A stretch of DNA of 51,047 nucleotides, taken from contig JAEDOC010000001.1 in NCBI GenBank assembly GCA_016302185.1, positions 1-51,047 of the forward strand, read 5' to 3'. This DNA comes from Clostridium sp. (GTDB taxonomy: Bacteria; Bacillota; Clostridia; Lachnospirales; Lachnospiraceae). The notes beneath the pieces were generated by a model. It saw only the letters and a program-made list of their open reading frames with translations. It was not told where the DNA came from and searched no databases. The translations under genes were made by a program, and so were the position numbers. This document shows, in pieces, positions 27,379-36,186 of this stretch; the stretch's first letter is position 1; each line of letters begins with the position of its first letter.

Positions 27379-27705
27379 ATGGAGACAGTAATCAAGGAGA
27401 ATTTCAACGGCGGAACCGGCCGTGTAATTATCAAGCATATCTTAAATGACCAGGAATTAAACGGTAAATGCAAGATGTTTGCCGAGGTGACCATCGAGCC
27501 GGGTTCTTCGCTTGGCTATCATGAGCATCATGGAAACAGCGAGACCTACTATATTATCAAGGGTCAGGGAGAGTACAATGACAACGGAACCATCCGTCAG
27601 GTAAATGTGGGAGACAGAACCTTTACGCCGGACGGCTTCGGTCACGGAATGGCCAATAAGGGAGACACAGATCTGGTATTCATGGCATTGATTATCAACG
27701 ATTAA
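27379..27705 (+). CDS. Small cupin-domain protein
   Basis: The product is 108 residues, a single double-stranded beta-helix. Cupin motif 1 is seen as GYHEHHGNSETYYIIKGQGEY with metal ligands His, His and Glu, and motif 2 as PDGFGHGMAN with the fourth ligand His. Small cupins of this kind bind a metal and a small ligand; the specific substrate cannot be told. The ATG at 27379 follows GGAGGCAGGAG. It has its own promoter and terminator, so it is monocistronic. The length is typical for stand-alone cupins. Confidence 0.9.
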   Translation: METVIKENFNGGTGRVIIKHILNDQELNGKCKMFAEVTIEPGSSLGYHEHHGNSETYYIIKGQGEYNDNGTIRQVNVGDRTFTPDGFGHGMANKGDTDLVFMALIIND

Positions 27706-27712
27706 GGAAAGA

Positions 27713-27745
27713 AGGCTGCCGGCGCGGTGCGTGCGGCAGCTTTTC
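27713..27745 (+). terminator. Terminator after the cupin gene
   Basis: GGCTGCCG (27714-27721) pairs with CGGCAGC (27734-27740) and is followed by TTTTC. Confidence 0.78.
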
Positions 27746-27793
27746 TGCATGATGGGACAGTTCCCATACGTATGAGAGAGCGAGGCGTATTTC

Positions 27794-28960
27794 GTGAAGT
27801 TATTTCATCTCTCCGATCTGCATATCGGAAAACAGTTAAATGGCTACAGCCTGCGGGAGAGCCAGGAGCAGATCTTTCAGCAGATCATTCATTACGCACA
27901 GGAGGAACAGCCGGACGCGGTGCTTCTCTGTGGGGATATCTATGATAAATCCATTCCGTCGGCGGAGGCAGTTACGGTTTTTGACCGATTCCTTACAGGT
28001 CTGTCAGAGGCGGCAAAGCAGGCTGAAATTCTGGTGATTTCCGGCAATCACGATTCACCGGAGCGGCTCTCCTATGCGTCTTCCTTTTTGAGCCGCCACC
28101 GGATTCATATCGGGGCGCTGCCGCCGCAGACGATGGATGAGTTCCTTACCCAGGTGACCCTGACCGATGTGTACGGACCGGTGCATTTTTATCTCTGCCC
28201 CTTTCTGAAGCCGGGCTATGTGAGACACCTCTTTGAGGCAGGAGTGGTGACGGATTATGACAGTGCATTTCACGCGGTACTCTCCCGGGAGACGGTAAAC
28301 TCTGCGGAGCGGAATGTGCTCCTGGCGCATCAGTTTTTTACCGCGTCCGGTGTGCATCCGGAAACCTGTGATTCTGAGACCTCGGTTCTGATGGCAGGAG
28401 GACTGGATGCGATCGATATCTCGGCGCTGGAGCAGTTTGATTATGCGGCACTGGGGCATCTGCATGGCCCCCAGAAGGTGGGAGAAGAGAGATTTCGCTA
28501 TTGCGGAAGCCCGGGGATTTATTCCGTCAGTGAAGAGCATCATCAGAAAGCGGTGACGGTGGTTGAACTGAGAGCAAAGGGAACGCCTCTTTTGATTCGG
28601 ACACTGCCTCTGTCTGCAGGCCGGCGTGTAAAGCGGCTGTCTGGCAGTCTGGAAGAACTGGTGGAGATGGCAGCGGACTGGAAGGAAGATTTTGTCAGCC
28701 TGACGCTGCAGGAGGAGCAGGAACCCTTTGATTTCAGGGAACAGCTGGAAGAGGTATATCACCGGATTCTGGAGATTCGGATTGAGAATGAGAGAACCAG
28801 AAGAAAGCTGCAGGAGGAGCTGGGAGAGCTGGAGATTCCCGGCCCGTTGGAGGCCTTTTCCCGCTTTTATGAAGCGGTACGCCACTGCCCGATGACGGAA
28901 AAACAGGAACAGCTGATGCGGGAGATTATCACGGAAGCGGAGGAGGAAGAGGAGAGATGA
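27794..28960 (+). CDS. sbcD: Exonuclease SbcCD subunit D (Mre11-type nuclease)
   Basis: The product is 388 residues. Metallophosphoesterase motifs appear in order: HLSDLHIGKQLNG (metal-binding Asp and His), LLCGDIYDKS, ISGNHDSPERL, LLAHQFFT and ALGHLHGPQKV. With SbcC it forms the Mre11-Rad50-like complex that cuts DNA hairpins and protein-blocked ends. The start is GTG at 27794; an in-frame stop 21 bases upstream excludes earlier starts, and GCGAGG gives a weak ribosome site. It overlaps sbcC by 4 bp (ATGA), which indicates translational coupling. Confidence 0.96.
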   Translation: MKLFHLSDLHIGKQLNGYSLRESQEQIFQQIIHYAQEEQPDAVLLCGDIYDKSIPSAEAVTVFDRFLTGLSEAAKQAEILVISGNHDSPERLSYASSFLSRHRIHIGALPPQTMDEFLTQVTLTDVYGPVHFYLCPFLKPGYVRHLFEAGVVTDYDSAFHAVLSRETVNSAERNVLLAHQFFTASGVHPETCDSETSVLMAGGLDAIDISALEQFDYAALGHLHGPQKVGEERFRYCGSPGIYSVSEEHHQKAVTVVELRAKGTPLLIRTLPLSAGRRVKRLSGSLEELVEMAADWKEDFVSLTLQEEQEPFDFREQLEEVYHRILEIRIENERTRRKLQEELGELEIPGPLEAFSRFYEAVRHCPMTEKQEQLMREIITEAEEEEER

Positions 28961-31900
28961 AGCCATGTAAGCTGGTGATGTCGGCGTTTGGCTCCTACGC
29001 CGGAGTGACGGAGATTGATTTTGAGCGGCTGGATCATGGCCTGTTTCTGATTACGGGAGATACGGGAGCCGGAAAAACAACGATCTTTGATGCCATTTCT
29101 TTTGCGCTTTACGGAGAGCCCAGCGGCAGCAGCCGGGAAGGAACCATGATGCGAAGCCAGTATGCGCCGGAAAGTGCGGAAACGTATGTGGAGCTGATTT
29201 TTTCCGAAAAGGGAGAGACGTATCAGATTCGCCGCAGCCCGGCCTATCAGAGAGTCAGCAAGCGGAAAAACAAGGAGGGAGAGAGGAGTATTATCACCTC
29301 TCCCGCCAGAGTCAGCCTGATTCTGCCGGATGGAAGCGAGAAGCCGGGGCGGATTACGGAAATCAATGAGGAGATCCGGAAGATCGTGGGAGTGGATCAG
29401 GGACAGTTTGCCCAGATTGCAATGATTGCCCAGGGAGAATACATCCGTCTGCTCCATGCCTCTTCCCGGGAACGGAGAGAAATTTTTTCCCGTATCTTTC
29501 AGACCGGAATCTACCGGCGGATTCAGATGAAGCTGAAGGAAAGAAGCAATGCGCTGTATGTCCGTTTCAAGGACAATGAGCTGCTGTGCCGGAATGAGAT
29601 TGGCAGAGTGGAGGTGCCGGAGGAAAGCTCCCATGCGGCCGAATGGAAGGAGGCAGCGGGGCATCTGGAGACCGGAGCGAAGGAGCTGGAACGGGTATTG
29701 ACCCTTGTGGTAGAGGAGAGCCGCGAGCTGGAGAGAGATGCCGGAGATCAGGAGGAGGCCGTGCTGCGCGCGGTATCCTCTGCAGAGCATCAGCTGGAGA
29801 CGGTTCACCGGCAGAATGAACGACTGGACGAGCTGGAAGCGGCCGAAAGCCGCCTGTCCGTGTTAAAAAAGCAGGAGGAGAGCCGGCAGAGGCAGCAGGC
29901 GGATTTGAAGTACTTGGCAGAGGCCAGAGAACTGAATCGTCAGGAAATGCTGGCCATAGAGGCCGAGACGGAGAAAGAGGGCTGTCAGAAGACGGTAATA
30001 AGGCTTATGGAGGGTCTTACAAGGCTGGAAGCACCGCTTCAGGAGGCCAGGGATCGCCTGACCGGCGCAGAGAGGCTTGTGAACAGCCGCCGCACGGAGC
30101 TGACCAGGGAACTTCTGAAGCTTCAGGAGGCGATGCCGGCCTATGAACAGCTGGACGTTCTGGAGCAGAGAAGACAGAGAGAAGCCGGGGCGGTACAGAA
30201 AGAAAGCGGCAGAGAGGAGAAGCTTCACCAGAAGCTTTCCAAGCTGGATCAGCAGATGGATTGTCTGAGAAAAGATCCGGGGCTCTGGGAAAAAACGGTC
30301 CGGGAGTTAAATCTGACCGAACAGGAGCTTTCACGGCTGGATCAGAGAACAAGGATGCTGGAACGTCTCTTACAGATGGAACAGGAGGCGGAGCAGCTGA
30401 GAAAACAGCTGCAAAAGGAGCAGCACGAGGCCTCAAAGGCAGAAGAATTCTGTCGTAAGGCTCAGGAGGACTATGCCGGAAAGAACCGCCTCTTTCTGTC
30501 GGTGCAGGCAGGAATCCTGGCCGCTTCTTTAGAAGAAGGAACGGCCTGCCCGGTCTGCGGTTCTACGCACCATCCGGACAAAGCAGTGCTGCGGGCGGAG
30601 GATGTGACGGAGCAGCAGGTAGAGGAAGCCAGAACCGAGCGGGATCTCCGGGAAGAGCAGTTTCGCGACAGCTCCGGACGCTGTATGGAGACCCGGGCAC
30701 GCCTGGAAGAGCTGGAGCGGCAGAGACAGGATCTGTGCAGCCGGGAACTGAATTGTACTTCCAGGGAGCCGAAGCAGCAGTCTGTAAAGCTTTCAGAGAT
30801 AAGCCGTCTCTTGCAAGAGGGCGAACAGGAGAAGAAGCGTCTTGAATTTTCGAAAAGGGAATTAGAAAATCTCCGAAAGAGACTGGACGAGGAAAGGGAG
30901 ACCTTACAGAGACTGGGAGAGGAAAGAGAGAAGACGGCAGTGCTTCTGGAACAGGCAGCGGCAGACTATCGTGAGGCGGCGCTCCGGCTGCAGCGGACTG
31001 AGCTGGAAGTGAAGCAGCAGCGGAAAAATCTGTTGTGGGGGACCAGAAAGGAAGCGGTGGAACGGAGCCGTATTCTGGAAGCGGAAAGAGAGAAGCTGGA
31101 TAGGGCGCTTCTTCAGGCAAGGCAGGAGGCAGAAACGCTGCAAAACCAGAGGACGGAAAAACAGGGATATTTGGCATCAGAAAGAACGAGACTGGGTGAA
31201 CTGGAACAGAAGGCGCTTCTGCTCCGGCAGAGGTTTCGGGAGGCACTGGCTTCCAGTGATTTGAAGGGAAGCGAAGAGGAATTACACCGGATACTCTGTA
31301 CGCCGGAGGAAGAAAAGAGAATGCGGGAACAGCTGGAGCAGTATCAGAAGGAATATGCCAAGGCGGAGGCGATCGTCCTTCGGTGTCGGGCGGAGACGGA
31401 GGGGCTGCAGAGGATTCCGGAAGAAGAGCTTCGTCGTCGTATACAGGAGCTGACACAGGAGAAAAAAAGACGATCGGAGCATCATGCGCAGGCGCTGGCC
31501 AGACGGAGCCGCAATGAGGACGCGCTGCGCTGTTTAATGAGGCATCTGGAAGAGAGGGAACGGATCCGGGAGGAAAAGCAGCAGGTGGATGTTCTGTACA
31601 TGACAGCAGACGGTAAGCTAAGCGGATCGGCCCGGCTTGATTTTCAGACCTATATCCAGCGCCAGTATTTTCAGCAGATGATTCAGGCGGCGAACCGGAG
31701 ACTGAAGGGGATGACCGACGGCGCTTTTCTGCTGCAGTGCCGGGAGCTTTCTGAACTGGGAAAACAGGGCGAAGCCGGACTGGACTTAGACGTGTATAGC
31801 CTGACAACCGATCGGGTACGGGATGTGAAAACCCTGTCCGGCGGAGAGTCCTTCCTGGCGGCTCTTGCCATGGCGCTGGGGATGGCGGATGTGATCCAGA

Positions 31901-32130
31901 ATACGGCAGGCAGCGTCCGGGTGGACGCCATGTTTATTGATGAGGGCTTCGGCTCTCTGGATGAGGAATCCCGGCTGAAAGCGATCCGGATCCTTAAGGA
32001 GCTGGCAGGTGATCGCCGCCTTGTGGGAATTATTTCCCATGTGACGGAGTTAAAAGAGCAGATCGGGCGGAAGCTGGCGGTGACGAAGGATGCCGCCGGA
32101 AGTCATGTATCGTGGGAACTGGAGGATTAG
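28957..32130 (+). CDS. sbcC: Exonuclease SbcCD subunit C (Rad50-type ATPase)
   Basis: The product is 1057 residues with the SMC/Rad50 plan. Walker A is GDTGAGKTTIFDAISFALYG near residue 35-50 (read in parts), and the Q-loop region follows. Long Glu/Arg/Lys-rich coiled coils on both sides surround a zinc hook CPVCGSTHHP at Cys531/Cys534. The C-terminal ATPase half has TLSGGESFLAALAMALGMAD and FIDEGFGSLDEES. It supplies ATP-driven clamping for SbcD. It is followed 13 bp later by a small phosphoesterase gene in the same direction. Confidence 0.97.
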   Translation: MKPCKLVMSAFGSYAGVTEIDFERLDHGLFLITGDTGAGKTTIFDAISFALYGEPSGSSREGTMMRSQYAPESAETYVELIFSEKGETYQIRRSPAYQRVSKRKNKEGERSIITSPARVSLILPDGSEKPGRITEINEEIRKIVGVDQGQFAQIAMIAQGEYIRLLHASSRERREIFSRIFQTGIYRRIQMKLKERSNALYVRFKDNELLCRNEIGRVEVPEESSHAAEWKEAAGHLETGAKELERVLTLVVEESRELERDAGDQEEAVLRAVSSAEHQLETVHRQNERLDELEAAESRLSVLKKQEESRQRQQADLKYLAEARELNRQEMLAIEAETEKEGCQKTVIRLMEGLTRLEAPLQEARDRLTGAERLVNSRRTELTRELLKLQEAMPAYEQLDVLEQRRQREAGAVQKESGREEKLHQKLSKLDQQMDCLRKDPGLWEKTVRELNLTEQELSRLDQRTRMLERLLQMEQEAEQLRKQLQKEQHEASKAEEFCRKAQEDYAGKNRLFLSVQAGILAASLEEGTACPVCGSTHHPDKAVLRAEDVTEQQVEEARTERDLREEQFRDSSGRCMETRARLEELERQRQDLCSRELNCTSREPKQQSVKLSEISRLLQEGEQEKKRLEFSKRELENLRKRLDEERETLQRLGEEREKTAVLLEQAAADYREAALRLQRTELEVKQQRKNLLWGTRKEAVERSRILEAEREKLDRALLQARQEAETLQNQRTEKQGYLASERTRLGELEQKALLLRQRFREALASSDLKGSEEELHRILCTPEEEKRMREQLEQYQKEYAKAEAIVLRCRAETEGLQRIPEEELRRRIQELTQEKKRRSEHHAQALARRSRNEDALRCLMRHLEERERIREEKQQVDVLYMTADGKLSGSARLDFQTYIQRQYFQQMIQAANRRLKGMTDGAFLLQCRELSELGKQGEAGLDLDVYSLTTDRVRDVKTLSGGESFLAALAMALGMADVIQNTAGSVRVDAMFIDEGFGSLDEESRLKAIRILKELAGDRRLVGIISHVTELKEQIGRKLAVTKDAAGSHVSWELED

Positions 32131-32143
32131 AAAAGGAGAACGT

Positions 32144-32683
32144 ATGGGAAAGATTTTTATGATTTCGGATACCCATTTCGGGGATGATGGATCCATCGTA
32201 AAATATGAGGGACGGCCGTTCCGGAACGGAGAGGAGATGCGGGAGGCTCTGATTGCAAACTGGAATCAGACGGTGGGGCCGGAGGATACGATCTACCATC
32301 TGGGAGATTTTGCCAGCGGCCTGAAACGGGAAGAAATCAAGTCCATTCTGCAGCGGCTTCAGGGGCGGAAGATTCTGATTATGGGAAATCACGACAGGGA
32401 TTTTACCGTCCGGGACTGGTATTCCATGGGCTTTGATGAGATCTATCCGCTTCCGGTGATTTTTCAGGAATATTACATGCTTTCCCATGAACCGCTTTAC
32501 GTCAATGAGGCTTCCCCTTATGCCAATATTTTTGGCCATGTGCACAACAATCCGGCGTACCGGGACTGCTCTTCCCGGAGCTTTTGCGCCTGTGTGGAAC
32601 GTACCGGCTACCGCCCGGTGGACTTTGAAGTGATCCGGGAAGCAATTTTTGCGGAGGATCGGAAGCGGAAAGCTGAATTTTAG
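32144..32683 (+). CDS. Small metallophosphoesterase
   Basis: The product is 179 residues of the calcineurin-like phosphoesterase superfamily. Motifs: FMISDTHFGDD, IYHLGDFASG, ILIMGNHDRDF, YMLSHEPLY and NIFGHVHNN, which provide the two-metal site. The real start is ATG 32144 after AAAAGGAG; the longer frame overlaps sbcC. The substrate is not known; relatives hydrolyse phosphodiesters and the family includes YfcE-like and phage-like enzymes. It lies 13 bp after sbcC and is probably in the same operon. Confidence 0.88.
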   Translation: MGKIFMISDTHFGDDGSIVKYEGRPFRNGEEMREALIANWNQTVGPEDTIYHLGDFASGLKREEIKSILQRLQGRKILIMGNHDRDFTVRDWYSMGFDEIYPLPVIFQEYYMLSHEPLYVNEASPYANIFGHVHNNPAYRDCSSRSFCACVERTGYRPVDFEVIREAIFAEDRKRKAEF

Positions 32684-32693
32684 GAAAAAACGG

Positions 32694-32721
32694 TTGCTTT
32701 TTTTGGCAGATCTGATACAAT
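32694..32721 (+). promoter_or_regulatory. Promoter of the peptide transporter operon
   Basis: TTGCTT (32694-32699) and TACAAT (32716-32721) are spaced by 16 bases, about 57 bases before the binding-protein gene. Confidence 0.6.
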
Positions 32722-32777
32722 GTTCAAGGACAATTTAATAATGAGAGATTATTACGAATTCGAGAGGTAAGTTTTTT

Positions 32778-34367
32778 ATGAAAAAAAGACAGATTCTTAC
32801 AGGAGTAATGGCTCTTCTGATGTCTGCGGCACTCTGCGCGTGCGGAGGCGGCAAGACGGCAGAAAGCACCTCAGCGGACACCCAGGCGGCAGAGACAGCT
32901 GCACCGGAGACCTCCGCAGAAGAAAGCAGTAATATTCTTTCAGAAGGAACACCAGTACCGGGCGGAAGTGTTGTATTCGGTATGACACAGGACCTGGCTA
33001 GTCTTGACCCCCATGTAGAAACGGACGCAGGAACTAGAGACGTGGTTTTCAATTTGTACGAAGGGCTGGTAAAGCCCACTTCAACCGGTGATATCGTGCC
33101 GGCTGTTGCCAGTGATGTGCAGATCTCCGATGATGCCAAGGTATATACCTTCACATTGAGAGACGGAATTACCTTCCATGACGGCACACCGGTGACCATT
33201 GAAGATGTCAAATATTCCATCGATCGTTATGCGGAGATTCAGGGCGAATCCTCCGCATTTTCTATTGTATCCGACGTGGTAATAAAAGATGAGAAGACAC
33301 TGGAGGTTGATCTGAAGGAGAGCTATTCTGAATTTCTTCCGATGATGACCATCGCCATTATCCCTGAGGCCAACGAGGATCCGGCAGGCCACCCCATCGG
33401 AACCGGCCCATTCAAGTTTGTTTCCTACACTCCCGGACAGAATATTGTGATGGAGAAGTATGAGGGCTACTGGCAGGAGGGACTTCCCAGTCTTGACAAG
33501 GTGGAGTTCAAGTTCATTGCCGATGTGGATACCGCATTTGTGGAGCTGCAGGCAGGCACCATCGATATCTTAAAGTACTTAACCGCTGCACAGGCGAAGA
33601 CTCTGGGCGATCAGTACAACATCGTGGAAGGCTATATGAACCTGGTTCACGGTATGTATTTAAACAGCGGCTATGAGCCTCTGGGCAATACCCAGGTTCG
33701 TCAGGCGATCTGCTATGCGGTGGACAGAAGCGCGGTCAACAACTTTATCTTCGACGGCAAGAGCCATCTGATTGGTTCTCATTTCATCCCGACGCTGGCC
33801 AAATACTATGAGCCGGAAGCAGAGAATGTGTACAGCTACGATCCGGAGAAGGCGAAGGAGCTTCTGGCAGAGGCAGGCTATGCGGATGGCTTTGATCTGG
33901 AGATCACCGTTCCCAGCGCGTATTCCCAGCATGTGGATACCGCGCAGATTCTGGCGGAGCAGCTGAATCAGGTGGGCATCCGCACCACCATCAATCAGGT
34001 GGAGTGGAGTACCTGGCTTTCCGAAGTTTACAAGGGAGGCAATTTCCAGGCAACTGTCATCGGCTTTGACGGAACCTTGGCACCCAGTGATTTAATCATG
34101 AAGTACCGGACCGGTGATCCCAAGAACTTCCTGCATTACTCCAATGAGGAGTTCGATCAGGTATTTACCGAGGCGTACGAGACCATCGATGATGCAAAGA
34201 AGGTCGAGCTTTACAAGAAGGCACAGATGATTCTGGCCGAGGACGCCGCCAGCGTATATATCGAGGATCCGGCCAATCTGGTAGCGGTGAATAAGAAATT
34301 TGCCGGCTACACCTTCTATCCGACGGCAGCGGAAGACATGTCCCTGATTTATCAGGTAGCAGAGTAA
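32778..34367 (+). CDS. Oligopeptide/dipeptide ABC transporter substrate-binding lipoprotein (SBP family 5)
   Basis: The product is 529 residues. A signal peptide with lipobox LCAC predicts lipidation at Cys22, followed by a Ser/Thr/Glu/Ala-rich linker (~25-58). The family 5 binding domain then runs to the end. Clear pieces are VVFGMTQDLASLDPH, YTFTLRDGITFHDGTPVTIEDVKYSIDRY, HPIGTGPFKFVSYTPGQ and QVRQAICYAVDRSAV. It captures peptides or similar solutes outside the membrane for the permeases that follow at 34420 and 35377. The exact ligand (di- or oligopeptide, nickel, glutathione) cannot be read from the sequence. It is the first gene of a five-gene unit. Confidence 0.94.
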   Translation: MKKRQILTGVMALLMSAALCACGGGKTAESTSADTQAAETAAPETSAEESSNILSEGTPVPGGSVVFGMTQDLASLDPHVETDAGTRDVVFNLYEGLVKPTSTGDIVPAVASDVQISDDAKVYTFTLRDGITFHDGTPVTIEDVKYSIDRYAEIQGESSAFSIVSDVVIKDEKTLEVDLKESYSEFLPMMTIAIIPEANEDPAGHPIGTGPFKFVSYTPGQNIVMEKYEGYWQEGLPSLDKVEFKFIADVDTAFVELQAGTIDILKYLTAAQAKTLGDQYNIVEGYMNLVHGMYLNSGYEPLGNTQVRQAICYAVDRSAVNNFIFDGKSHLIGSHFIPTLAKYYEPEAENVYSYDPEKAKELLAEAGYADGFDLEITVPSAYSQHVDTAQILAEQLNQVGIRTTINQVEWSTWLSEVYKGGNFQATVIGFDGTLAPSDLIMKYRTGDPKNFLHYSNEEFDQVFTEAYETIDDAKKVELYKKAQMILAEDAASVYIEDPANLVAVNKKFAGYTFYPTAAEDMSLIYQVAE

Positions 34368-34419
34368 AATCAAATCGAAAATAAAAACAGAATACAGGCA
34401 GTAAACGCAGGAGGAACCT

Positions 34420-35364
34420 ATGAAATATTTTTTAAAAAAACTGATGACTCTCATTATCACATTGTTGCTCATATCCTTCCTGTCGTTTACTGCTTTTTCT
34501 GTGATCCCGGGAGATGCGGCACTCTCCAGACTGGGCAAGGACGCCACGGAGGAGCAGATCGAAACTCTGCGGGAGGAGATGGGATTAAATGATCCTCTCC
34601 CGGAGCGGTACGGACGCTGGCTTTCCGGAGCGGTGCAGGGGGATTTCGGAGACTCCTACCGGTATCAGGATGTTACCGTCAGCTCTCTTTTGGCGGATCG
34701 CCTTCCGGTTACCGTTCTTTTAGCGGTGATTTCCCTGGCGATTATTCTTGTCTGTGCGATTCCGCTGGGAATTCTGTGTGCCCGTTTTTCCGGAAGCTTT
34801 CTGGATCTTCTGATTAATCAGGTCACGCAGATTCTGATGGCAGTTCCAGCGTTCTTTCTGGGAATCATCCTGACTTACGTGTTCGGACTGATTCTCCATT
34901 TTTTCCAGCCGGGTAATTTTACTTCGCCTGCAGAGAATCTGACAGCATCGGCGAAGTACCTCTTTTTCCCGGCGCTGGCCGTGGCACTCCCCAAGATTGC
35001 CATGGTGGTCAAGTTTTTACGTAATTCGGTGATTTCCGAGATGAATAAGGATTATGTCCGGACCGCCCGCAGCAAGGGTAATACGGAGACGGCGGTGCTG
35101 TACGGACATGTGTTGAAAAATGCCATGATTCCCGTGGTTACCTTCCTGGCGATGGTCATTGCGGAGATTCTGGCAGGCAGTATTGTGGTGGAGCAGGTAT
35201 TCAGTGTGCCCGGCATCGGACGTCTCCTGATCAGCTCCATCTCCACTAGAGATTATCCGGTGGTGCAGGCCATCGTGCTGTATGTGACGGCAGTGGTGGT
35301 CATCATTAATTTTATTGTAGATGTGTTATATCAGTTCCTGGATCCCAGAGTGAAGACGGTATAA
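34420..35364 (+). CDS. Peptide ABC transporter permease (DppB/OppB type)
   Basis: The product is 314 residues with six membrane helices: an N-terminal helix (~9-30), then five after the N-terminal extracytoplasmic loop. The loop has the family pattern FSVIPGDAA and TEEQIETLREEMGLNDPLPERYGRWL. The EAA motif is seen as VRTARSKGNTETAVLYGHVLKNAMIPVV (cytoplasmic loop that docks with the ATPase, read in parts). It forms the channel with the DppC-type partner, which starts 12 bp later. ATG 34420 follows GGAGGAAC. Confidence 0.95.
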   Translation: MKYFLKKLMTLIITLLLISFLSFTAFSVIPGDAALSRLGKDATEEQIETLREEMGLNDPLPERYGRWLSGAVQGDFGDSYRYQDVTVSSLLADRLPVTVLLAVISLAIILVCAIPLGILCARFSGSFLDLLINQVTQILMAVPAFFLGIILTYVFGLILHFFQPGNFTSPAENLTASAKYLFFPALAVALPKIAMVVKFLRNSVISEMNKDYVRTARSKGNTETAVLYGHVLKNAMIPVVTFLAMVIAEILAGSIVVEQVFSVPGIGRLLISSISTRDYPVVQAIVLYVTAVVVIINFIVDVLYQFLDPRVKTV

Positions 35365-35376
35365 GAGGTGAGGAAG

Positions 35377-36174
35377 ATGAAAAAAAAGAACTGGAATTTA
35401 ATCATTGGAACCGCCATTACTGTTGTCTTTCTGCTGATTGCGCTGATCGGACAGTTCTGGACTCCTTACAGTCCCACTGCCATGGATTCCACGGCGGTGA
35501 ACCTGGCGCCCTGCGCAGAGCATCTTCTGGGAACAGATAATTTTGGCAGAGATATTTTAAGCCGTGTGATGAATGGAAGCGGCAGTACCTTTTTTGTAGC
35601 CGTCTGCACCGTGTCCATCGGCTGCTTTTTCGGAACGCTGGTAGGAGCTTTGACCGGATATTTCGGCGGCTGGATAGATAATGTGGTGATGCGGTTCAAC
35701 GATATGCTGCTTTCCTTCCCCAGTATTCTTCTGGCGCTGATCTTTATCAGCCTGATGGGACCGGGAAGCTACAATATCATTCTTGCGCTGGGTATTCTGT
35801 TTATTCCCAGCTTTGCCCGTATCGTGCGCAGCGAGGTGATTCGCTGCCGGGAGCTGGATTTTGTCAAAAGTGTCCGTATCATGGGGGCAGGTCATATTCG
35901 TATTATTTTTGCTCATATTTTGCCCAATGCGGCGGTCAGCATCTTGACAGCGGCTGCCATTGGTTTTAATAATGCGGTTCTTGCAGAGGCCAGCATGAGC
36001 TATCTGGGACTGGGCATCCAGCCGCCCCAGCCAAGCCTTGGCCGGATGCTTTATGAGGCACAATCTTATATTTTAAATGCACCCTGGTATGCGATTGCTC
36101 CGGGTGTGACGATTATCTTGATTATTTTGGGCTTCAGCATGGTCAGCGAAGGCCTGCGTGCCCTTCAGGAATAA
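35377..36174 (+). CDS. Peptide ABC transporter permease (DppC/OppC type)
   Basis: The product is 265 residues with about six membrane helices. The N-terminus has an OppC_N-like helix and the motif HLLGTDNFGRDILSRVMNGS, typical of DppC proteins. The EAA loop is seen as VIRCRELDFVKSVRIMGAGHIRIIFAHILPN (read in parts). The ATG at 35377 is preferred over GTG 35368, since GAGGTGAGG covers the GTG and acts as the ribosome site for the ATG. It pairs with the preceding permease and is followed 12 bp later by the ATPase gene. Confidence 0.95.
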   Translation: MKKKNWNLIIGTAITVVFLLIALIGQFWTPYSPTAMDSTAVNLAPCAEHLLGTDNFGRDILSRVMNGSGSTFFVAVCTVSIGCFFGTLVGALTGYFGGWIDNVVMRFNDMLLSFPSILLALIFISLMGPGSYNIILALGILFIPSFARIVRSEVIRCRELDFVKSVRIMGAGHIRIIFAHILPNAAVSILTAAAIGFNNAVLAEASMSYLGLGIQPPQPSLGRMLYEAQSYILNAPWYAIAPGVTIILIILGFSMVSEGLRALQE

Positions 36175-36186
36175 AGGAGGAAAGCG

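Noticed and set aside
30563..31807. Long open frame antisense to sbcC (414 codons, Ser/Pro-rich)
   Set aside because: It mirrors the Glu/Arg-rich coiled coil of SbcC. No ribosome site and no recognisable domain.
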